The notes under the pieces: generated by a model | Database searches by the model: none | The model's input: only the letters and a program-made list of their open reading frames with translations | What the model was told of the DNA's origin: nothing | Position numbers and translations under genes: made by a program | In this document: positions 27,100-35,264 of the stretch, piece by piece | Layout: each line of letters starts with the position of its first letter | How positions within the stretch are numbered: the first letter of the stretch is position 1 | From: Bacillota bacterium | GTDB lineage: Bacteria; Bacillota; Sulfobacillia; Sulfobacillales; Sulfobacillaceae | Reading direction: 5' to 3' | DNA: 64,000 nt | Assembly: GCA_021820965.1 (NCBI GenBank) | Contig: JAKACZ010000012.1 | Coordinates: 1 to 64,000, forward strand

Positions 27100-27933
27100 C
27101 TAACGCCCGCCCGACCCAGCTCTCACGGTGATGGCCTGCTTGCCCAGTTGGCGCCACGATTGCAAGAAGGGTGCTTCCGCGACAGGTTCGGCTGCCTGGC
27201 CGTTCAACGGGTTGTTGATGTAAAGAACACCGGGGGCGTACCCCACGATCAGCACCGCATGTTCCAACGGTGTCGCCCGGACCGGCCCTTCCGGGCTTTG
27301 CCAGGTGACCCAGTCCGTCGTGGGATGAAAGGTGGTGGTGGTCCAGACTTCGACCGGGATGCCTGTCGCCACATGACGGAGTACGACGGAAAATGCGGAT
27401 CCGGTCAAATCCTCCGCACGACCTGGCAGCAAGCGGTTTAAAAATCGTACCATGGGGCCATGGTAGATGCCGTATCCGTATCCCGCTCGATAGACGCTAC
27501 CAACAAATCCCACATTGGGATTGCCCCAGAATGCTACATGGTGAACCGTTTGGCCGTCTGCATTGGTAGTCGTGGACAACCGCAGCGGGGTGGGGTCCTT
27601 GGGCATCTCCGCCGCAAGCGTCATCTTGCTCATTGGATGGCCCACCGCCGCCATCAGCATGGTGAGGCTGGTCACCTCGCATCCATTGGGCAGTTGCGGG
27701 TACTGATCGAGAGCGGGCACGTGTATGAGGTAGCGTGTCGGTAGCGGTCGGGTAACCTTAACCTTTCGCCGCGGATCACCGGTCCCGCTTTTGGATCGCG
27801 CGGACAGTGTGGAATGTGTAACCGCCGGGGCCGCCATGAAATGCCGACTTTCCGCATATACGCCGGCGATGGCGGCAAGAAGCAAAAGGAAACCCCAAAA
27901 GCGTCCGCGCGCGCGCGCCCGCTGCCGCGCCAT
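27100..27933 (-). CDS. Membrane-anchored C39-like peptidase family protein
   Basis: A 277-residue protein with a basic start and one N-terminal hydrophobic segment (about 10-27: FWGFLLLLAAIAGVYA), so exported or anchored. The outer part has a papain-like C39 arrangement: Cys in PNGCEVTSLTMLM, then His in LEHAVLIVGYAPGVLYINNPL with a following Asn. Such proteins occur widely in Firmicutes; substrates are unknown. ATG 27933 lies 2 nt upstream of the end of asnB and uses AGAGGGGG within the asnB end as ribosome site. There is no ABC transporter or precursor peptide nearby, so a bacteriocin-leader role is not supported. Confidence 0.75.
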   Translation of the reverse strand: MARQRARARGRFWGFLLLLAAIAGVYAESRHFMAAPAVTHSTLSARSKSGTGDPRRKVKVTRPLPTRYLIHVPALDQYPQLPNGCEVTSLTMLMAAVGHPMSKMTLAAEMPKDPTPLRLSTTTNADGQTVHHVAFWGNPNVGFVGSVYRAGYGYGIYHGPMVRFLNRLLPGRAEDLTGSAFSVVLRHVATGIPVEVWTTTTFHPTTDWVTWQSPEGPVRATPLEHAVLIVGYAPGVLYINNPLNGQAAEPVAEAPFLQSWRQLGKQAITVRAGSGGR

Positions 27934-27934
27934 C

Positions 27935-29812
27935 TCAGATATGCCCCCTCTCGGACCCCGACACCACCGCCGCAGGCTCTGCAACCCGGCGATGCCATAA
28001 GGCAAACACCAAAAGCGTCCAAATCTTGCGGTCCTGGTTGAACATCGTGTGCTCCGGTGCGTTCAACAACGATTGTACCGCACGGGGTTCATAGTACGGG
28101 GTATTTTCTGCAACCAACAAGTCGCGGGCAAAATCGTAAAGCTCACGTTTGAGCCAATGGCGAATGGGAATGGGAAACCCCAGTTTGGGCCGTCGCGCCA
28201 CCTGCGCCGGTAAAATCTGCGCCATCGCTTGGCGCAACGCCAGTTTAGTGGTCCCCTGGCCCACCTTCATCCGGGCGGGAATAGTTGCAGCCAGTTCAAA
28301 CACCGCCAGGTCCAAAAAGGGGACACGGAGTTCCAGCGAATGGGCCATGGACATTTTGTCGGCCTTCATGAGAATATCGCCAGGCAGCCAGGTGTAGCCG
28401 TCCAAGGTCTGCATCTGGGCAATGGGATCCAGGTCCCGGGCTGCTTCGAAAAAGGGTCGGGTCACTGCCCAGTACGGCTCGCGGGCACTTTCCGGCACCC
28501 ACGGAGCCAGTTCCGCCTTCTCATTTTCCATAAAGATTTTCGCGTTGCCCACGTACCGTTCCTCCAGTGGCTGCGATCCGCGCATCAAATAACCGCGGCC
28601 TTTAAGCTGGGGGGGAAGATTGACGGCCGCCCGCCCTAGCGCCCGCCGGATCCCCCCGGGCAAGTACTCAAAGGGCCGCAGGGCCGCGGGTTCGGCGTAG
28701 ATGGGATACCCGGCGAAGAGCTCGTCCGCCCCCTCCCCCGACAGCACGACCGTTACGTGACGGCGGGCTTCCCGCGCCAGAAAATATAACGCTGGCGCGC
28801 TGGGATCGGCTACAGGATCCTCTTGGGCGGCAATAATGTCTTCTAAATTGTCCCGGTATTCCTCCGCGGTGATGCGCACTTCATGGTGGCGGGTATTCAA
28901 GAGACGCGCCGTTTCGCGCGCGGGCGCTAATTCATCCACCTCACCATGGTGTTCTCCAAATCCAATGCTGAAGGTATCCAGGGTCTGATGCTGGCGTAAA
29001 AACGCTGCCACCGCGCTGGAATCGATGCCGCTCGACAGGTAGGCGCCGAGTGGCACATCGCTCATCCGATGGCGTTGCACCGACTCCTCTAAAACTGCGT
29101 AAATGGCCTCTTGGAGGTCGCTCTGGGATATGTCCTCCCTCGGCTTAAACGCGAGATCCCAGTAGCGAGTCAATTCAACGTGATGTCCGCGCCAGGTGAG
29201 ATAGTGGGCGGGGGGCAGCTTGAATACTCCGGCAAACATCGTATACGGATCAGGCACGTATTGAAAGGTTAGATAATGCCAAAACGACGTCGGATTGACC
29301 TCGGCAACGATTTGGCCGGACGCCAAAAGGCCTCGGATATCGGATGCGAAATAAAGTCCTTGGCCACACACCATATAGTAAAGCGGTTTGATCCCAAAGT
29401 GGTCGCGCATAAGGTGCATCGTTCCGGTTCGCCGGTCGAGTACCGCCAGGGCAAACATTCCCCGAAGCTTTTGGGCCAACGCATCGATGCCTCCCTCCTC
29501 ATAGAGGTGCGGCACCACTTCGGCATCGGACTGGGAACGAAACACATGCCCCTTGGCGGACAGCTCTTGGCGCAGCGCACGATAGTTATAGATTTCTCCG
29601 TTGACGACCGCGACCACCCGGTCGTCCTCTCCACTCATGGGCTGGTGTCCGCCGGCAATATCAACGATGGACAACCGCCGAAACCCAAGTCCCTCAGAGC
29701 CAAAATATGCCACGCCGCGATCATCCGGACCACGGTGCAACATGGCATCGACCATACGGTCGAGCCCCGACCGGTCAAATTGTTGGCCAGAGAAACCGGC
29801 GATCCCGCACAT
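27935..29812 (-). CDS. asnB: Glutamine-hydrolysing asparagine synthetase
   Basis: Makes asparagine from aspartate, glutamine and ATP. The start is ATG 29812 because the catalytic Cys must be residue 2 (MCGIAGFSG). The N-terminal glutaminase domain has NGEIYNYRALR and SDAEVV. The C-terminal synthetase domain holds the PP-loop SSGIDSSAVAAF, SIGFGEH, and SGEGADELFAGYP. 625 residues, full length. It lies upstream of, and is probably co-transcribed with, the C39-like gene. Confidence 0.95.
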   Translation of the reverse strand: MCGIAGFSGQQFDRSGLDRMVDAMLHRGPDDRGVAYFGSEGLGFRRLSIVDIAGGHQPMSGEDDRVVAVVNGEIYNYRALRQELSAKGHVFRSQSDAEVVPHLYEEGGIDALAQKLRGMFALAVLDRRTGTMHLMRDHFGIKPLYYMVCGQGLYFASDIRGLLASGQIVAEVNPTSFWHYLTFQYVPDPYTMFAGVFKLPPAHYLTWRGHHVELTRYWDLAFKPREDISQSDLQEAIYAVLEESVQRHRMSDVPLGAYLSSGIDSSAVAAFLRQHQTLDTFSIGFGEHHGEVDELAPARETARLLNTRHHEVRITAEEYRDNLEDIIAAQEDPVADPSAPALYFLAREARRHVTVVLSGEGADELFAGYPIYAEPAALRPFEYLPGGIRRALGRAAVNLPPQLKGRGYLMRGSQPLEERYVGNAKIFMENEKAELAPWVPESAREPYWAVTRPFFEAARDLDPIAQMQTLDGYTWLPGDILMKADKMSMAHSLELRVPFLDLAVFELAATIPARMKVGQGTTKLALRQAMAQILPAQVARRPKLGFPIPIRHWLKRELYDFARDLLVAENTPYYEPRAVQSLLNAPEHTMFNQDRKIWTLLVFALWHRRVAEPAAVVSGSERGHI

Positions 29813-30199
29813 CCTATACACCCCTCCCATGGAAAAGACGAATCACCGACGGGAAGATTACCGCCGGATGGAGTCCCTTTGGTCGCGGTGGCTCTCGCGT
29901 TCTTAAGGGTATCCGCATTTCGTCATGGATAGACCGGCGTTCGGCGTGATCCTCGTACGGAAACCAAATCGCATATTGTGATTGAACCGAATGCGACAAA
30001 ATGGCCAAGCTCAATCGCAACCCTGTTGCTAGTGGGTTCTGGTGGCCGGGCGGCGTGACCATCGCGTACCCCAGCAGGAGTTTTCTAGTAAGTGTGCCAC
30101 AAAACACCCACTCCGTTGCGGAACAAGCGTGGAGTTTTCTTGTGTGGCGCATCAAAATTTCAATTTGGCGTGACCGATGATTCCCCCCGTGAGGCAATT
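29813..30199. other. Intergenic region with an imperfect 20-bp inverted repeat
   Basis: No credible gene. An imperfect inverted repeat pairs 30094-30114 with 30131-30150 (CCACAAAACACCCACTCC against GGAGTTTTCTTGTGTGG). It lies about 50 nt downstream of the HXXEE gene stop on the minus strand and could serve as its terminator or be the end of a lost insertion sequence. I found no T-box motif before asnB. Confidence 0.4.
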
Positions 30200-30694
30200 T
30201 CAGATATTTTTGGCTCGTGAACGGGCAATTCGAACGGCGTTCAACTGGGGAATGTACATCACGGCAAAGCCAATAATGATTGAACCCAGCAGAGTGGTGC
30301 CCTTTAATTGATTCCAAAACGAACGATAAACGTAGAGCGCGACGGGAACGTAAATAGAGCCCGCGGTTACGACCCCGGGAGAGTACTCTCCCGACCATAA
30401 GGTTAAGATGGCATGCAGTAGAAAATTGGCAAAGATCCACGACGCAGTGGATACTCCCAACATCAGCGCCCAAGGTTTATGGATCGTGTCAGCCAAGAAC
30501 ACAGAAATAAGAACATATAACATGAAGAGCGCATTTCCCAAAACAAATAGTGGCACGGTAAAGCGGTCGGTGAAGAGCCACGAATATTTCTTGGTCCAGG
30601 GAATGAACCTCGGTGCCTCTTCCACAATGTGGACCGCATAGGCAACAGGGACAAGCCATAGAGCGGGCATTGCTATCCCCTCCATCTTAGACAA
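30200..30694 (-). CDS. HXXEE-domain membrane protein
   Basis: A 164-residue membrane protein with four to five hydrophobic segments. Near the N-terminus it has the family hallmark HxxEE (AVHIVEEAPRF) and further on a paired ANFLLH motif. His/Glu residues in membrane helices suggest metal binding or a membrane enzyme; the function of the family is unknown to me. The exact start is ambiguous: codon 1 or the later ATG giving MPALWLVPV. It stands alone between asnB and mobile-element debris. Confidence 0.75.
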   Translation of the reverse strand: MSKMEGIAMPALWLVPVAYAVHIVEEAPRFIPWTKKYSWLFTDRFTVPLFVLGNALFMLYVLISVFLADTIHKPWALMLGVSTASWIFANFLLHAILTLWSGEYSPGVVTAGSIYVPVALYVYRSFWNQLKGTTLLGSIIIGFAVMYIPQLNAVRIARSRAKNI

Positions 30695-31311
30695 ATTGGG
30701 GCGAGAAAGCCGCGTTTCCTTCCCCAGTGCTCACCGGGGGGCCGGACGCATTGCCGCCACCCATCTTGGTGTTGGAGTCGGTGGCACGCTCAATGGGCGG
30801 CTTCTATAAGAAGACTTCGCTCGTCGCCACCCGGAACCGCCCGTCTGCTCGGGTCGTGCCTAGGCACCGGCCTTTATGCCCCATGACTTTCGCGCCAGAA
30901 CGACCCCCCGGAAAGTCCGATACGTGGCGGTTCACCAAGCCGTGTTTGTCGGTGCCGCACATTCGCCAGGTACCCCGGCCCTTCGCGGTCCACACCCCCA
31001 CTGACCCAGGCAGGGCGGTGACGACCGTGCTGTGCTTTCGCCGACGCAGAGAACATCGGCTTGGTACTCCCTGACGAAACCCGTGGATCCGCTGCATCTC
31101 CGTCCACGCTCCTCCCAGTCCGCCCTTTAACCATCAGTCCCGTAGCAGGGCACTGGCTCCCAAACCCATGACAAACTAAGTTACCTCAACACTGATGCGC
31201 GCGGCCCGTTTTTCGGGAGCGGCCCTGCATGGTCGCGCTACTACCCAAAACGAAGGTGGCAGGATCACCTTCTTTCGCTTTGGGCACGGCATGGGGGAAC
31301 TATCAAACCGG
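30695..31311 (-). other. Gene-free stretch, probable mobile-element remnant
   Basis: No intact gene. Reading the minus strand gives only short frames rich in Arg, Gly and Thr. A long hairpin pairs GCCGCCACCCAT (30749-30760) with ATGGGCGGC (30793-30801), and GGTGCC/GGCACC repeats lie near 30860. A tnpB-like 3' tail or an IS right end would look like this, but I cannot show it. The block around 30838-30890 resembles 26850-26885. Confidence 0.3.
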
Positions 31312-31713
31312 TCATACCCGGCCAATGATCATCGATTCGTCACCGCCGAAGATCCGCCGCCTTTTCCATGGAGGCGGAGTAGCCACAAGTAGCCAGGCCC
31401 GGAGCTTCCAATGTGGTATAAGAAACCAAGGCTCCAATAACGTCCACTGGTCGCCGTAAACCCAGGACGGCGTCGGCAGGCTGCCGCGCACGGTTAGAAA
31501 TTCGACGGTTGCCGCAAGAAAGCAAGCCCACCGATGCTGCTCATGATCCTCTGCGTCCCGGATCGGGGTCCTGACCATCCGCATCCGCAAAGACGCGTCC
31601 GGTGCCCGTCTCCAGTCATCTAGAAAGTCGCCCAGCACAACCTGAGGTGACACTCCACCCCTTATCACCTGCTCCCAGGCGTCTGCCAGCGGCAGCGGTA
31701 CATAGATACTCAT
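31312..31713 (-). CDS. Partner of the nucleotidyltransferase, possible antitoxin or toxin
   Basis: A 133-residue soluble protein. It starts inside the nucleotidyltransferase gene with an ATGA overlap, so the two are co-translated. The N-terminal half is helical (DAWEQVIRGGVSPQVVLGDFLDDW); the C-terminal half is aromatic (TPSWVYGDQWTLLEPWF) and ends in a PPPWKRRRIFGGDESMI block. I recall the same type of Arg-rich IF.G(D/E)N tail in many small proteins encoded beside AbiEii-like or DUF6036-like nucleotidyltransferases. No DNA-binding motif is obvious. The role is inferred from gene pairing only. Confidence 0.6.
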   Translation of the reverse strand: MSIYVPLPLADAWEQVIRGGVSPQVVLGDFLDDWRRAPDASLRMRMVRTPIRDAEDHEQHRWACFLAATVEFLTVRGSLPTPSWVYGDQWTLLEPWFLIPHWKLRAWLLVATPPPWKRRRIFGGDESMIIGRV

Positions 31714-32237
31714 GGAGAGGCAGTCTCCTCAATACAAGACTCAGCAAAATAGCGATGTTTGGCAGTCAACAAATTTTGGGGTATATAGCGTCCGACAATG
31801 TCCAAAACTTCGGACGTCGTATGTATGTTTAGATGCTGAATCAGCATCCGAACATCCTGGTAATCTCTAATGCGGGCCGCGTACACCTTCAGCGCCAACA
31901 TATAGTCCGCGCTCACAGTGTAAACGCTGAGACCCTCAAACTCCTGCCATAGCTCTTTAGGCGGGTCGCTGTAAAAAAACCCCTTTATGCTATCGTTAAG
32001 CCAATCCGACGGCAGGCCAAGCTCCAACGCAACCGCCATTGCGGCCTGCCGCACGGGTTCCGCTGGCGGAGCCACATACGCGTCAATGTCTTTGGTGACT
32101 CCACGCGATCCCAATACCAATATCATCCAGGCCCCTCCAGCCCGAACGATATCCCCATGGACTCCCTCATCGGCAAGTCGATGCCCGAGAACCTCTAATG
32201 CTTGACGCATCTCGCCTACGGTCACCGTATGTGCCAT
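31710..32237 (-). CDS. DUF6036-like nucleotidyltransferase (toxin-antitoxin type)
   Basis: A 175-residue protein with the nucleotidyltransferase core GGAWMILVLGSRGVTKDIDAYV, in which GSR…DID gives the catalytic Asp pair. Downstream, LKVYAARIRDYQDVRMLI resembles the 'R..KD..D...L' helix of AbiEii/MNT-like enzymes. These enzymes act as toxins in type IV systems or as antitoxins in HEPN/MNT pairs. The ATG has no close neighbour upstream, so this gene is first in a two-gene unit. Both genes lie in a zone full of decayed mobile DNA, as expected for an accessory module. Confidence 0.7.
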   Translation of the reverse strand: MAHTVTVGEMRQALEVLGHRLADEGVHGDIVRAGGAWMILVLGSRGVTKDIDAYVAPPAEPVRQAAMAVALELGLPSDWLNDSIKGFFYSDPPKELWQEFEGLSVYTVSADYMLALKVYAARIRDYQDVRMLIQHLNIHTTSEVLDIVGRYIPQNLLTAKHRYFAESCIEETASP

Positions 32238-33450
32238 CCTTTTGGATTAGACTCGTTTGCTCACAAGTGTAGCACGTTTTCCGCAGCCATTTGCCACTAG
32301 GTCGTTGCACACAATACCCGCTAGGTGTAAGCCAAGAGGGGTCAAGTGCCACGGGGACAGGTCCAGACACACCAAAGCTCTTGTTTTACAACAAGGACAT
32401 AGGATTGGAGCGGTCCCAATCCCCGGTCGGGGACTTCCCAGGGTCGTCGACGCCTGAGGGGATCTAACATAAGACGCTTGAGACCGAACGGCTCCGGCAC
32501 GGCGGTCCCAAACCGGGAACTTCTGAGGGCGACCTCAGAACCCCTCCACCTCAATCCGTGAGGATTAGGCGGCGAAAGAGTCATTTAATGGTACGTCGCG
32601 GCGTCGGACGGCTTTCGCAAGGTGGGATCCCTCCTACTGCGGTTGCCGTCGCTGTGTCAACGCAAATTTAAGGCCAACCGTCTGTGCGAAATAGGCTGAC
32701 CGAGCTCTTGGGAAAGTGGCGGGGTCGGCCGGTCAAAGCATTCCGTCCAACCAGCACGGCCGGCACGCCGGTTCCGGGGCAGCACCGCGCGGGGGCAGAC
32801 TGCCGGCTGCGGAACGCGAGATATTGCGGATGAATGGCTATGCCGCGCGGACAAACGCTTCCACTGCGATGATAGCCATCCTCCGATTGCTGTGGCGGAT
32901 TTTGAGGCCATAGGCTCCCAAATTATGCACGGTTAACGGCTGTGCGCCCACGTTTCCCCGAGCCTTTGCCCCCCTGCCGCCTGGGTGAGGATTGGCGCCG
33001 TCGCCAAACAGGCACAACCCGTACAGATTGGTCCTCAGCCCAAACCTCGGTGTTGGGGCGAATGCTGATGGTCACCACTTCGGCTAAGTCGGAGGTTGTT
33101 CGGTTCAGAAAGTGCGTGGCGTCGATGATTCGCATTGGCCGAACGGCCGGAAATCCGTGGCCTACGGCCAATACGTATGATGAGCAGAATTTCCAGTCGC
33201 GATATACGGACTGGGACGGAGAGACGCGGCCACTCACCAAATGATGATAACCGGCATTGAGTTGTATCGATGACAAAATGAGTTATATAGCACCTGGGTT
33301 CACGGGCGACCGTACCTGTTCCGGGCTGGGTTGCCAATCCACACCCCCCCCCCCACCCATTGCCGCACGGCGGATACGGCCTTACAATGCGAATCGACAG
33401 CCATGGGAGCGGCATACTACTCCTGGGGAGCCCCTGCAGAGTGTCTTATA
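32238..33450. other. 1.2-kb gene-poor region with repeats and a poly-C run
   Basis: No gene is convincing here. Frames at 32342-32584, 32657-32911 and 32923-33276 (minus) and 32942-33244 (plus) overlap each other in several registers and contain no recognisable motif. Short GC palindromes occur (CCCCGGTCGGGG near 32424; GAGGTC/GACCTC near 32526-32538), and a run of about 12 C occurs near 33345. The layout fits decayed insertion sequences. Confidence 0.4.
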
Positions 33451-34275
33451 TTACCGCGAGAACGCGGCCTTGCGCACGGAGGTACGGGGCCGAAAGTAGC
33501 GCCAGAACGCGACCACGAGATACAGCACATATGCCCCGAATTGTAAAACTGTGGGTGCCTCGGCATATCCCGTAAAGTTGTGCAGAATATCGCCCACAAG
33601 CCCGTTTTGGTTCAGCACGTGACTGGTGTTCCAGAGCACGTGGATCATGGGCAGCCACCCCAATGCCTGGAAGTCCTCGATCCCATCCGCCAATAAAGCG
33701 GCGGCAAAAACCAGCAGCACGCTGCCAAGCACATTGAAAAAGAGCGAGAGCGGTATTCGGCGACCGGCCCGGAACATCGCCCAGTCTATGGCTAAAGCCA
33801 AGCCTAAGCCCACCAATGCACCCACGGCAAGGTTGACTGTGTTGGAGCGGAACGCCACGGCTAGCGTAAAGAACACGGTTTCTAACCCCTCGCGCCCTAC
33901 CGTGATAAACGAAAGTCCCACCATTGCCCAAAGCGTGCCTTGGCTCACCGCCAGTGAAACCCGGTGTTCCAGCGCATGCTTCATATCACGACTTTGCGAT
34001 TTCATCCAAAAGCTCATCCCAGTCAACATCGCCATCGCGACAAAATAGGTGATGCCTTCCAGCATGGTCTGTACGCGAGACCCGTCATATTGGCTAATGA
34101 CGTGATAGAGAACCAGTCCCAGGCCCACATCAACCGCCACGGCAGCCAGCACGCCCGACCAGACTTGAAACGCCAATCGTCGTTGTCCGATCTGATTCAG
34201 ATATGACAAAATAATGGTGACGATAAGGCTGGCCTCTAGCCCCTCACGAAAGAATATCACCATAGCAGGGATCAT
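33451..34275 (-). CDS. efeU: FTR1-family iron permease (EfeU-like)
   Basis: An oxidase-linked or EfeUOB-type iron uptake permease. The 274-residue protein has seven hydrophobic segments and both REGLE motifs that bind ferric iron: FFREGLEASLIV near the start and GREGLETVFFT near residue 130. No efeO or efeB follows, so it may work alone or with genes elsewhere. A Fur-box-like sequence at 34298-34316 lies just upstream of the ATG, and the ribosome site is GGAGG within GGAGGTGCCC. Confidence 0.9.
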   Translation of the reverse strand: MIPAMVIFFREGLEASLIVTIILSYLNQIGQRRLAFQVWSGVLAAVAVDVGLGLVLYHVISQYDGSRVQTMLEGITYFVAMAMLTGMSFWMKSQSRDMKHALEHRVSLAVSQGTLWAMVGLSFITVGREGLETVFFTLAVAFRSNTVNLAVGALVGLGLALAIDWAMFRAGRRIPLSLFFNVLGSVLLVFAAALLADGIEDFQALGWLPMIHVLWNTSHVLNQNGLVGDILHNFTGYAEAPTVLQFGAYVLYLVVAFWRYFRPRTSVRKAAFSR

Positions 34276-34297
34276 CGGGCACCTCCGTTTATCTTAC

Positions 34298-34316
34298 GAT
34301 AATGATTATTAATCTC
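34298..34316 (-). promoter_or_regulatory. Fur box upstream of the iron permease
   Basis: On the minus strand GAGATTAATAATCATTATC matches the 19-bp consensus GATAATGATAATCATTATC at 16 positions. It lies 22 bp before the permease start. This predicts iron-dependent repression by Fur, inferred from the site and the gene product. Confidence 0.75.
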
Positions 34317-34419
34317 AGTCAATACGCTGTCAAGAATTCCTGCCAAAACAACCAGGGATTCCATAGTTTCCCCGATTGCCCGCATCTCCACTCATCAAGA
34401 ATTGATCACAATAAATTTC

Positions 34420-34448
34420 TCGACGCCGCCACTAAATCAGGATATAAT
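34420..34448 (+). promoter_or_regulatory. Promoter of proBA
   Basis: TCGACG (34420-34425), a 17-bp spacer and a perfect TATAAT (34443-34448) fit a sigma-A promoter about 40 nt before proB. Confidence 0.6.
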
Positions 34449-34454
34449 ACAGCA

Positions 34455-34474
34455 TAATGAATGTTTATTCATGA
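34455..34474 (+). promoter_or_regulatory. ARG-box-like palindrome between promoter and proB
   Basis: ATGAAT-gttt-ATTCAT (34457-34472) forms a perfect inverted repeat with a 4-nt A/T-rich centre. It matches the ArgR/AhrC ARG box (TGAAT-N4-ATTCA core). It sits just downstream of the -10 box, where a bound repressor would block initiation. Regulation of proline synthesis by an arginine-responsive repressor would be the reading. Confidence 0.55.
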
Positions 34475-34489
34475 CGGAGGATGCAGCCG

Positions 34490-35260
34490 ATGCGGCGGGT
34501 CGTGAAAATCGGGACGTCAACGACATTAACGGATGAGGGCCACATCAACCGCAAGCGATTGGAGACAATCGCGCGTGGCGTCACCATGTTGATGGACGCC
34601 GGAGATACGGTAACACTAGTCACGTCAGGCGCAGTGGGAGCTGGGCGCGGCCTCATGGCCGCTGGGGCGGACACCCCGAGTCCCGGTCGCTCGGCGCTAG
34701 CGGCGATAGGTCAAATTGCCCTGGTCAACGCCTACCAGTCGGTATTTCATCCGATAGCCGTGGCACAGATTTTGGTGGATCACACTCATGTCTCCCAATC
34801 CTCGGCGGCAATGGCGCTGCAAGCGACGTTGCATCACCTGTGGAACCTCGGCATCGTGCCCCTGATTAACGAAAACGACGCCCTCAGCAGTGCCGGGCAC
34901 CGCATCGGGGATAACGACACCCTGGCGGCCCTGGTAGCCGGGCTGGTGGCGGCGGATCAATTGGTTATTCTCTCGGATATTGACGGGCTTTATACCGACA
35001 ATCCGGCCACCAACCCTGAGGCAACCCGAGTCTCGTTCATCCCCCGGGTATCGCTAGAGCACTTTGGACAGTTCGGCGACGGCAGTCCCGGGCCCTGGGG
35101 CTCTGGGGGAATCGTGTCAAAGTTGCGCGCTGCCCACATTGCCCAAGGATACGGCATCGAAACCGTTCTGGCGGCGGGACATGACGAAACCGTGTGGAAT
35201 CGTCTGGTAGACCAGGATTACCGCCATTTCACTCGATTCGCGGCGCAAAAGGAGGCGTGA
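34490..35260 (+). CDS. proB: Glutamate 5-kinase, PUA-less
   Basis: First step of proline synthesis. It is an amino-acid kinase fold with VVKIGTSTT, VTSGAVGAGRGLM, the ILVDHTHV region, NENDALS and LSDIDGLYTDNP. ATG 34490 is chosen over ATG 34481 because GGAGG (34476-34480) lies nine bases before it but directly abuts the earlier one. The 256-residue protein stops after the kinase domain and lacks the C-terminal PUA domain of E. coli ProB, as in several other bacteria. proA follows after 4 nt. Confidence 0.95.
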   Translation: MRRVVKIGTSTTLTDEGHINRKRLETIARGVTMLMDAGDTVTLVTSGAVGAGRGLMAAGADTPSPGRSALAAIGQIALVNAYQSVFHPIAVAQILVDHTHVSQSSAAMALQATLHHLWNLGIVPLINENDALSSAGHRIGDNDTLAALVAGLVAADQLVILSDIDGLYTDNPATNPEATRVSFIPRVSLEHFGQFGDGSPGPWGSGGIVSKLRAAHIAQGYGIETVLAAGHDETVWNRLVDQDYRHFTRFAAQKEA

Positions 35261-35264
35261 GACG

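Noticed and set aside
27100..29812. asnB plus C39-like peptidase as a RiPP or lasso-peptide cluster
   Set aside because: AsnB is full length with the Cys2 glutaminase, there is no precursor peptide or RRE protein, and the peptidase lacks a fused ABC transporter.
29814..30473. 219-codon minus-strand frame overlapping the HXXEE gene
   Set aside because: It overlaps a recognisable membrane protein in another frame and shows no domain; it is a by-product of GC-rich sequence.
33340..33360. Poly-C run as a phase-variation tract
   Set aside because: It lies in a stretch without any credible gene or promoter to be switched.
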